DNA from: JAZTZP01 sp045637525
Lineage (GTDB): Bacteria > Bacillota > Clostridia > UBA1381
Assembly (NCBI GenBank): GCA_045637525.1
Contig: JAZTZP010000129.1
Location: forward strand, 1-6,423
DNA: 6,423 bases
Reading direction: 5' to 3'
The notes beneath the pieces were generated by a model. The model ran no database searches. It saw only the letters and a program-made list of their open reading frames with translations, and had not been told where the DNA came from. The position numbers and the translations under genes are program-made. The stretch's first letter is position 1, and the number at the start of each line of letters is the position of its first letter. Below, piece after piece: positions 1-4,925 of this stretch.

Positions 1-140
1 TGTTCCGACTCAATAAAAAAACTTGCGCGCTTTGCTCTTTGCCGCGCGGCTGAGCGCACGGAGGGGATCCAAGGGGGCGAGTCAAGCCCCTTTGGGGTTT
101 TGGTGCCGCTTTTGACGTAAAAGCGGCGTGTGCTTGCGCA
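1..140. repeat. GC-rich palindromic intergenic patch
   Basis: No open reading frame of note is visible here. The stretch is clearly richer in G and C than the AT-rich DNA that follows. It contains the self-complementary decamer gccgcgcggc (41-50), an aagggg/cccctt pair (71-76 with 87-92), the gcccctttggggtt patch, and a perfect hairpin (105-127). The heptamer cttgcgc occurs at 22-28 and again at 133-139. This looks like intergenic repeat material or the worn end of an element. No transposase or target duplication is visible, so the class stays open. Confidence 0.4.
105..127. repeat. Perfect 9-bp hairpin, loop gacgt
   Basis: The arm gccgctttt (105-113) is perfectly complementary to aaaagcggc (119-127) around a five-base loop. 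No T tract follows on the + strand. On the minus strand the bases after the stem (cacc, then aaaacc) are not a T run either. An intrinsic terminator is therefore unlikely. It could be the structural part of an interspersed repeat. Confidence 0.5.
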
Positions 141-205
141 ACTCGATAAGTAATCGCTATAATATATACATAATCTTAAAATTACAAATTGGAAAATTGG
201 TCGCA

Positions 206-240
206 GGGAAATTTCATTTCCCCGATAAACTATAATTTAT
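206..240. repeat. Hairpin plus 17-nt repeat shared with the right edge
   Basis: The arms gggaaat (206-212) and atttccc (216-222) close a three-base loop, ttc. A weak outer extension tcg (201-203) / cga (223-225) is possible. The stem is followed directly by gataaactataatttat (224-240), which occurs exactly, in inverted orientation, at 6189-6205. The layout of a short perfect stem, a three-base loop and a recurring spacer is the same as in the arrays at 3067-3211 and 6224-6423. Confidence 0.55.
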
Positions 241-297
241 ATATTTATTCACAATTCGTTTACTCATTCAAAACCCATAAAATTTCTTCAAAAAATA

Positions 298-326
298 TTG
301 ACATAATACAAATATTATGATATAAT
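298..326 (+). promoter_or_regulatory. Consensus sigma-A promoter with extended -10
   Basis: A perfect -35 box TTGACA (298-303) is followed by exactly 17 bases and a perfect -10 box TATAAT (321-326). The -10 is preceded by TG plus one base (318-320), an extended -10. The expected start is G333, seven bases past the -10, which is also the first base of the outer helix of the structured leader. It is the strongest promoter visible in the window and drives the leader RNA and the small gene at 524-838. Confidence 0.88.
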
Positions 327-452
327 AATATTGCAACCTATATTAATATTTTTACTATTATAATCTTAAAGTAGGCATTTTTATATTTCGATAAAAATGC
401 ATGCTCTTTTTTGGTACTTTAAGATTATTAGTATTGAATATAGGTTGCGCTT

Positions 453-482
453 ATGAGCATGCGTTTTTTGTGCGCGGCTCAT
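453..482 (+). promoter_or_regulatory. Candidate antiterminator helix
   Basis: ATGAGC (453-458) pairs perfectly with GCTCAT (477-482). Inside it, GCG (461-463) pairs with CGC (473-475) across a small internal loop. This structure uses bases of the left terminator arm (470-475) and also the 3' partner of the pseudoknot (455-462), so it excludes both. It is inferred from complementarity only. Confidence 0.5.
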
Positions 483-498
483 GTTGCGCACTTTTTTT
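470..498 (+). terminator. Intrinsic terminator inside the leader
   Basis: GTGCGC (470-475) and GCGCAC (486-491) form a GC-rich stem with a ten-base loop, directly followed by seven Ts (492-498). It lies 12 bases before the AGGAGG of the downstream gene. Without read-through the RNA would therefore end before the gene. Confidence 0.78.
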
Positions 499-509
499 AT
501 TTAATTTTT

Positions 510-515
510 AGGAGG
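510..515 (+). promoter_or_regulatory. Ribosome binding site of the small orphan gene
   Basis: AGGAGG matches the anti-Shine-Dalgarno sequence perfectly and lies eight bases before the ATG at 524. It supports real translation of the small gene and fixes its start. Confidence 0.85.
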
Positions 516-523
516 AAAATACC

Positions 524-838
524 ATGAAAACACAACAAAACACCACTACATTATACCCAATTTCAGAGAGCCACGACATGCTCCTTACCATTATGGATAA
601 TATCGAAGAAATCCGCAGGATCCTTGCAAAATCCAACTCAATGGCTGTTGTTCTGTATGAAGCAATACTATCAATGCAGGACTTCCCGGCAAGAGTGGGT
701 GATGAGGTATTATTATACGCCTCAGATATAATCTGTGATTACACCAAACAAACCGATGATGCTATATCAGCCTTATACGAACAATTAGATACCTTACATG
801 AGCAAAAATACCAACTATACCTACAAGCAAATAATTGA
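524..838 (+). CDS. Orphan small acidic helical protein, 104 aa
   Basis: I do not recognise this protein. It has 104 residues, no signal peptide and no membrane segment. Most of it looks alpha-helical: residues 18-36 (MLLTIMDNIEEIRRILAKS) and 74-100 show heptad-like leucine/isoleucine spacing and could form coiled coils. A central segment, residues 41-70, contains a Pro-Ala-Arg turn. It has two adjacent-region cysteines at most and no zinc or catalytic motif. The case for a real gene is strong: a consensus promoter, a structured leader and a perfect AGGAGG eight bases before ATG. It ends with three in-frame stops in a row (TGA TAA TAA). It stands alone on the + strand and converges on the ispH-rpsA gene. 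The leader implies that its expression is conditional. A small regulatory, adaptor or mobile-element-borne protein is possible, but no function is claimed. Confidence 0.75.
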   Translation: MKTQQNTTTLYPISESHDMLLTIMDNIEEIRRILAKSNSMAVVLYEAILSMQDFPARVGDEVLLYASDIICDYTKQTDDAISALYEQLDTLHEQKYQLYLQANN

Positions 839-873
839 TAATAATCATATCTTTTCATAAAACAAATCAAAAA

Positions 874-912
874 AAAACCGCCTAAAACAGTTTTTCTGTT
901 TCAAGCGGTTTT
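874..912. terminator. Bidirectional terminator between convergent genes
   Basis: The outer arms aaaaccgc (874-881) and gcggtttt (905-912) enclose a second stem aaacag (885-890) / ctgttt (896-901) with loop ttttt, separated by a symmetric 3x3 internal loop. On the minus strand the stem runs into a T run (complement of the A tract ending at 877, reaching back to about 869), giving a strong terminator for the ispH-rpsA transcript. On the + strand it is followed by the weaker ttttgatttt and can end the small-gene transcript. Confidence 0.85.
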
Positions 913-923
913 GATTTTAAAAA

Positions 924-3044
924 TTATTCAGCGTCAACAGCTTCTTCAGCCGGAGCTTCTTCGGTTGCCTCTTCAGCAACTTCTTCAGCTACTTCTTCAG
1001 CTACTTCCTCTGCAACTTCTTCTGCAACTTCCTCTTCGATTTCGATTGGTTCTTCAACCTCTACCTCAGGGTCTGTTGAATATACCATAACTTCGCCGTC
1101 TTCAGCTTCTTCTTCTACCTCTTCAACTACCGGTGCTTCTTCTACCTTCGGAGCGATTAAAGCACGGATGCTAAGGCTTATCTTCTTAGCTTCCCAGTTG
1201 ATTTCAGTAATCTTAGCTTCTACTTCCTGACCGATTTCAAGCACGTCTTCCGGCTTTTCAATTCTTCTGTCAGCAATCTGTGAAATGTGGATTAAGCCAT
1301 CTACTGTCGGCATAAGCTCAGCGAATGCACCGAACGGGAGCATACGAACTATCTTACATGTTACAACATCGTCTACATTGTACTTAGCCTGTGCTATTAC
1401 CCACGGATTATCCTCAGCCTTCTTATAGCCTAAAGAAATCTTCTTTGTTTCTGCGTTTATATCCTTGATATAAACCTCTAAAACATCGCCTTCAGCTACA
1501 AGCTCTGAAGGATGCTTAATCTTGTTCCACGAAAGCTCGCTGATATGAACAAGACCGTCTACTCCGCCAATATCTACAAACGCTCCGAAGTTTGTTATTG
1601 ACTTAACCACACCTGAATAATGCTTACCAACCTCGGCAGCAGCCCAGAATGCGTCTTCCTTAATCTTCTTTTCCTCTTCAACGATCTTTCTTACCGATCC
1701 TACTACACGCTTTCTCTTTTCGTCAGCTTCAATAAGCTTAAATCTTACTGTTGTTCCGATTAATGTTGTTAAATCCTGTACAAACTTGTCGGAGGCTTGT
1801 CTTGCCGGAATAAACACCTGACTATCCAGAGCAATAGCAACAACTCCACCCTTTACAGCCTTAATGATTTTTCCTTCCAAAACCTCGCCTGCCTCGTATG
1901 CAGCCATAACCTTGTTCCAGCTTTCCTGTTGAACTATCTTCTTGCGTGATAATACAACCTTACCCTCGCTGTCACTAACACCAACAACATAAACCTTTAT
2001 TGAATCGCCCGGTGAAACAATGTCAGACGGCTTTTGTGTAGGATCGTCTGTAAGCTGCTCAGCGGAAAGCTGTCCATTATACTTAAATCCGCCAAGGTCA
2101 ACTATAACCTCATTGTCCTTTACCTCTACAACAGTACCTTCAATAATGTCTCCGTTGTTTACGGCCTTGCCTTCATACTGCTCAAACAGTTCTGCAAAGG
2201 TTTCCTCATTTCTTACGTTTTCTTCCATAACTCTTACTACCTCCTCGATAATACGACCGGGTGTTGATGCGCCTGCCGTAATACCTATTCTTTTATAATT
2301 TGTAAACTTCTCCGGTATTTCCGAAGCAGTTTCTATATAAAGCGTCTCAGGGCACACCGAGGATGAAATTTCAAAAAGCTTTCTTGTATTCGAGCTTTCC
2401 TTACCGCCGACAACGATCATAGCATCGCTCTCGGAAGCAAGTAATTTCGTTTCCTCCTGTCTACACTTCGTCGCATTACATATTGTATCAAAAATCAGGG
2501 TGCTTTTGCAAGTGTTTTTTATAAATTTTACGATTTGCCCAAAAATTTCTCTGTTTATTGTGGTTTGTGCTACAACACAAACTTCCAATTCCCCTAATTT
2601 TTCTATTTTTTGGTAATTTTCGCCATATACTATTGTTGCCTCGTTATTGCACCAACCGTTTATGCCTGTTACCTCAGGATGATTTTCATCACCCACAATT
2701 ATGATATGACGTCCGGCATCATAGTTTTCCCGGACAATATTATGAATTTTACTGACAAACGGACAAGTAAGGTCTATTATTTCACTATTTTTTTCCTTAA
2801 GGGAATCAACAGTAGTCTTACCTACTCCGTGAGTTCTTATTACAACCTTCACCCCGTCCGGAATATCATCGGTCGTCTTATATGACATAACGCCCTTTTG
2901 CTTTAAATCCTCAACTACCTGCGGATTATGGATTATATCGCCGAGCGTGGCTATTTTTTCGCCGTTATCAACTCTTAAATACACCTCGTCCACAGCACGC
3001 TTCACACCAAAGCAAAAGCCCGCTGTTTTAGCAATTTTAATCAA
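924..3044 (-). CDS. ispH-rpsA: IspH-S1 fusion: HMBPP reductase / ribosomal protein S1
   Basis: The protein has 706 residues. Residues 1-280 are IspH (LytB), the [4Fe-4S] enzyme that reduces (E)-4-hydroxy-3-methylbut-2-enyl diphosphate to IPP and DMAPP in the last MEP-pathway step. The three cluster cysteines are C11 (GFCFGV), C94 (LTCPFV) and C189 (DTIC). Substrate-site H39, H72 (RTHG), H122 and E124 (NHPEV), S217-S218-N219 and the TAGAS-TP segment near 256-262 are present. Four S1 RNA-binding domains follow, at about 297-369, 385-453, 472-540 and 557-627. The last two are the most canonical (NFGAFVDIGGVDGLVHIS; PFGAFAELMPTVDGLIHIS). An acidic tail (634-706) contains EEVA repeats. The fusion is established in Clostridia, where S1 commonly has four rather than six domains. 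The start is TTG at 3044, chosen because AAAGGAG lies eight bases upstream and the IspH N-terminus is complete. It is the last gene of the cluster, 169 bases after plsC. Confidence 0.96.
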   Translation of the reverse strand: MIKIAKTAGFCFGVKRAVDEVYLRVDNGEKIATLGDIIHNPQVVEDLKQKGVMSYKTTDDIPDGVKVVIRTHGVGKTTVDSLKEKNSEIIDLTCPFVSKIHNIVRENYDAGRHIIIVGDENHPEVTGINGWCNNEATIVYGENYQKIEKLGELEVCVVAQTTINREIFGQIVKFIKNTCKSTLIFDTICNATKCRQEETKLLASESDAMIVVGGKESSNTRKLFEISSSVCPETLYIETASEIPEKFTNYKRIGITAGASTPGRIIEEVVRVMEENVRNEETFAELFEQYEGKAVNNGDIIEGTVVEVKDNEVIVDLGGFKYNGQLSAEQLTDDPTQKPSDIVSPGDSIKVYVVGVSDSEGKVVLSRKKIVQQESWNKVMAAYEAGEVLEGKIIKAVKGGVVAIALDSQVFIPARQASDKFVQDLTTLIGTTVRFKLIEADEKRKRVVGSVRKIVEEEKKIKEDAFWAAAEVGKHYSGVVKSITNFGAFVDIGGVDGLVHISELSWNKIKHPSELVAEGDVLEVYIKDINAETKKISLGYKKAEDNPWVIAQAKYNVDDVVTCKIVRMLPFGAFAELMPTVDGLIHISQIADRRIEKPEDVLEIGQEVEAKITEINWEAKKISLSIRALIAPKVEEAPVVEEVEEEAEDGEVMVYSTDPEVEVEEPIEIEEEVAEEVAEEVAEEVAEEVAEEATEEAPAEEAVDAE
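966..1034 (-). repeat. In-frame 12-nt coding repeat (EEVA tail)
   Basis: The end of the S1 part encodes repeated Glu-Glu-Val-Ala units (about residues 671-692, ending EEATEE), a 12-base period at DNA level with third-position variation. Such a tract can expand or contract by slippage without shifting the frame. The tail is strongly acidic and probably disordered. Its role is unknown. Confidence 0.8.
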
Positions 3045-3052
3045 AATACATT

Positions 3053-3059
3053 CTCCTTT
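3053..3059 (-). promoter_or_regulatory. Ribosome binding site that sets the TTG start of ispH-rpsA
   Basis: On the minus strand AAAGGAG is followed by eight bases and TTG (3044-3042), an ideal distance. An ATG at 3051-3049 lies only one base behind the site, in another frame, and stops after four codons. It is therefore not the gene start. Confidence 0.85.
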
Positions 3060-3066
3060 AACAGTT

Positions 3067-3211
3067 CAATACTGTCAATTTAAGAAATTCAAATCTGAAA
3101 TCGCTTGCGATTTCTACCAAACCCTGTCGCTATGCGACAGATTTCACCCACGCAAAATGTGTGAATTTCACATTTCACTGCAATACTGTAAACGTTAAGC
3201 TGACAGTATTG
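3067..3211. repeat. Hairpin array enclosed by an 11-bp inverted repeat
   Basis: This fills the gap between plsC and ispH-rpsA. The outer arms caatactgtca (3067-3077) and tgacagtattg (3201-3211) are exact inverse complements. A further copy of the left arm, caatactgt (3181-3189), can pair locally with acagtattg (3203-3211) just after the plsC stop. Inside are perfect hairpins gaaatcg/cgatttc (3097-3103 with 3108-3114, loop cttg) and ctgtcgc/gcgacag (3124-3130 with 3134-3140, loop tat), plus three copies of atttcac (3141-3147, 3165-3171, 3172-3178). No T tract follows any stem on the minus strand, so these are not ordinary terminators. They may act on mRNA stability or processing between plsC and ispH-rpsA, or be repeat insertions. 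Confidence 0.75.
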
Positions 3212-3213
3212 CC

Positions 3214-3786
3214 TTAGCAGTCAACCTTCAATAAACGTATTTTTTTCATTACGTCGTCTGCCTTTTGCTGTACTTCTTCACCTGTAAGCTTCTGATCCTT
3301 TGATATAGTTATCGGCTCGCCGAAACGTATTGTCAGTTTTCTCATAAATTTATACTCACCGCTGATGTAAGCCGGAATAATCGGAACCTCCGCCATCTGA
3401 GAAATCACCACAACTCCGCCCTTTGCGCTTGCAGTGTCGCCGACCGAACGACGTCCTTCAGGGAACATCAGCATAACCTCACCGTTTTTTAAAATGCCCA
3501 TTGCACTTTTTATCGCACCTATGTCGCCCTTGCCTCTTTTTACGGGAAATGCTCCGAGCATTGATATAACACTGCCAAAAAGCTTGTTTTTAAAAAGCTC
3601 AGCCTTTGCCATAAAACGGAGTATTCTCGGTGTTATCACGCCTATAACGATAACATCCCAGTTGCTTCTGTGGTTAACCGCAAGAATTGCTCCTCCGCTT
3701 TGCGGGAAATTCTCCTTCCCCTCTACTTTTACACGAAAAACGAATAATACAAATACCCTGACAAGAAATATACAAAATCTGCGCAT
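3214..3786 (-). CDS. plsC: 1-acyl-sn-glycerol-3-phosphate acyltransferase (PlsC family)
   Basis: This membrane-bound LPLAT-family enzyme of 190 residues transfers an acyl group to lysophosphatidic acid, giving phosphatidic acid, the precursor of all phospholipids. A hydrophobic N-terminal segment (about 4-20) is the likely membrane anchor. Catalytic block I is NHRSNWD, with H39 and D44 (the HX4D motif). Block II is GAFPVKRGKGD (78-88), block III is FPEGRRS (108-114), which binds the phosphate, and block IV is VPIIPAYI (134-141). The length is at the short end of the family but all four blocks are present, so the enzyme looks complete. Its ATG overlaps the TGA of cmk by one base (TGATG), implying translational coupling. 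The exact acyl donor and lyso-substrate cannot be read from the sequence. Confidence 0.93.
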   Translation of the reverse strand: MRRFCIFLVRVFVLFVFRVKVEGKENFPQSGGAILAVNHRSNWDVIVIGVITPRILRFMAKAELFKNKLFGSVISMLGAFPVKRGKGDIGAIKSAMGILKNGEVMLMFPEGRRSVGDTASAKGGVVVISQMAEVPIIPAYISGEYKFMRKLTIRFGEPITISKDQKLTGEEVQQKADDVMKKIRLLKVDC

Positions 3787-4460
3787 CAGCTTATTCCCTC
3801 TCTTATTGTTTTTTCGACCATGCTTATAGATTCCTCTAAGCTAAGCTCTGTTGTGTCTATAAGTATTGCGTCAGGTGCTTGTGCAAGAGGAGCAAAGCTT
3901 CTTCCCGAATCGTTTTTATCACGTGCTTTAATATCCTCTAATACGTCGTCGTATTTTACTTCCATGCCGTTTTGCTTTAACTGGTCACACCGTCTTTGGG
4001 CACGCATTTCAGGTGAAGCCGTAAGAAATATCTTAATATCCGCATCAGGGAAAACATATGTGCCTATATCACGTCCGTCCATAATAACCGACTGTTTTTG
4101 GGCAAGCCGTCTTTGAATTTCTACGAGCTTAAGACGTACCGCCGGAATAACAGCAACGGCAGATGCACCCATACTCACCTGCTCTGTGCGGATTTTATCT
4201 GAAACGTCCTCTCCGTCAAGAAACATTCTCTGCCCCTGTGACGTATAGTTTATTCCTATATCAATTTCATCGAGCTTTGATATGAGCTCTTCTTCATTTT
4301 CCTTAAAATCAATGTTATTTTTAATAGCAAATAACGCAACCGTACGATACATCGCTCCCGTATCAACATAAACAATCGACATACGCTCTGCTATCTCTTT
4401 AGCTATTGTACTTTTTCCTGCTCCTGCCGGACCATCAACAGCAACTACAATTTTTTTCAT
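3786..4460 (-). CDS. cmk: Cytidylate kinase (CMP/dCMP kinase)
   Basis: This cytosolic P-loop kinase of 224 residues, the normal bacterial length, phosphorylates CMP and dCMP with ATP to the diphosphates, recycling cytidylate from RNA turnover and phospholipid synthesis. The Walker A loop is GPAGAGKST (10-18). DTGAMYR (33-39), the IRTEQVS segment (90-96) and DGRDIGT (128-134) form the CMP-binding site. The lid contains RAQRR (153-157), and RDKNDSGRSFAPL (180-192) is the family C-terminal signature. A GAAGG stretch lies nine bases before the ATG. It is 54 bases downstream of the HutP-like gene with no terminator between them, and overlaps plsC by one base. Pairing of cmk with plsC and ispH-rpsA is common in Clostridia. 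Confidence 0.96.
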   Translation of the reverse strand: MKKIVVAVDGPAGAGKSTIAKEIAERMSIVYVDTGAMYRTVALFAIKNNIDFKENEEELISKLDEIDIGINYTSQGQRMFLDGEDVSDKIRTEQVSMGASAVAVIPAVRLKLVEIQRRLAQKQSVIMDGRDIGTYVFPDADIKIFLTASPEMRAQRRCDQLKQNGMEVKYDDVLEDIKARDKNDSGRSFAPLAQAPDAILIDTTELSLEESISMVEKTIREGIS

Positions 4461-4514
4461 AAATACTAACCTTCCATTTTCCTTATTTTACCGCATTCGG
4501 TGTAACCTCAGATA

Positions 4515-4925
4515 TCAAAGTGCTCTGTGTGCCATTCCTATTACAACATCGTTAAGATTAAGAACACCGATTGAAAAGAATACGCACACCGATAAATGCG
4601 AACCGCATCTTGCAATTGCAATCTTACCGCCAAGATCGAGGCCCATAGCCTTTGTTACAATACCGCTTATTGCTTCATGCGTTGCGCCTATCACAGCTCC
4701 TACCTCGTTATGGTTGTCCTCTATAACATTCTCACGCTTTGAAGCAACAACCGCACGTTCAAGAATCTTAACAACAGAACCCGAAAACTTGTCACCAAAA
4801 TCAATCGCCGCAGTTCTCACACCGTCCTTCGCAAGCTCTGCACGAACACGCATTTCCTCTTCTCTGCTGTCTGTAACCGCAAGCACTATTGCGGCCTTTG
4901 CAACTTCCTTACTACCGTACTCCAT
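4515..4925 (-). CDS. HutP-family protein
   Basis: The protein has 136 residues and resembles Bacillus subtilis HutP, the RNA-binding antiterminator of the histidine-utilisation operon that needs L-histidine and Mg2+. Similar stretches are the SKRENVIEDNHNEVGAVIGATHEAI segment (62-86, against the HutP region around SKKSGVIQ to HATMEAL), the following GIVTKAM, and the C-terminal IGMAHR (129-134, against VGINH). By my remembered alignment the metal ligands H73 and H77 of B. subtilis HutP correspond to G76 and G80 here, while the third, H138, corresponds to H133. Histidine sensing in the B. subtilis manner is therefore doubtful. No hut gene lies nearby. The ATG overlaps the flavoprotein TAA by one base, and its GGAGG lies inside the last flavoprotein codons, so the two are coupled. 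The function is unknown; an RNA-binding regulator is an inference from the family only. Confidence 0.8.
   Translation of the reverse strand: MEYGSKEVAKAAIVLAVTDSREEEMRVRAELAKDGVRTAAIDFGDKFSGSVVKILERAVVASKRENVIEDNHNEVGAVIGATHEAISGIVTKAMGLDLGGKIAIARCGSHLSVCVFFSIGVLNLNDVVIGMAHRAL

Larger units (their letters stand above)
333..498 (+). ncRNA. Structured leader RNA with terminator, class not recognised
   Basis: The RNA runs from the predicted start to the end of a U tract. Helix P1 is 333-344 with 437-448 (12 bp), extended by 345-350 with 430-435 (6 bp, one G-U) after a bulged G436. An asymmetric loop (351-359 against U429) leads to helix P2, 360-373 with 415-428 (14 perfect bp). P2 encloses hairpin P3, 375-384 with 391-400 (10 bp, loop auuucg). 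The segment gcaugcuc (399-406) after P3 is perfectly complementary to gagcaugc (455-462) beyond P1, so a pseudoknot is possible. A terminator stem follows at 470-491. The architecture resembles a riboswitch or attenuator controlling the downstream gene. A free-standing small RNA of about 166 nt is the alternative. It does not match any class whose motifs I remember (6S, T-box, raiA, ZTP, preQ1), but that was not tested by a search. Confidence 0.65.

Noticed and set aside
333..448. Miniature transposon with 18-bp terminal inverted repeats, instead of an RNA
   Set aside because: No target-site duplication flanks 333-448, the left end coincides with the predicted transcription start, and the loop complements sequence outside the supposed element. 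Not fully excluded.
333..498. Retron-type or 6S RNA
   Set aside because: No reverse transcriptase follows, and there is no central open bubble within a long symmetric hairpin as in 6S RNA.
333..498. Leader as a target of the HutP-like protein
   Set aside because: UAG triplets occur at 372, 429 and 441 but without the regular spacing known for HutP sites, so the link is unsupported.
2020..2298. Plus-strand reading frames inside ispH-rpsA, plsC, cmk, hutP and the flavoprotein gene
   Set aside because: They are antisense shadows of well-supported genes, with low-complexity or implausible translations and no ribosome binding sites.
3049..3051. ATG start just upstream of ispH-rpsA on the minus strand
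   Set aside because: It lies one base from the Shine-Dalgarno, is out of frame with IspH and stops after four codons; the TTG at 3044 has correct spacing and frame.
3050..3078. Minus-strand promoter with TTGACA (3078-3073) and GAGAAT 17 bases on
   Set aside because: The -10 is weak and overlaps the ribosome binding site, and transcription would start at the start codon itself. Read-through from plsC is more likely.
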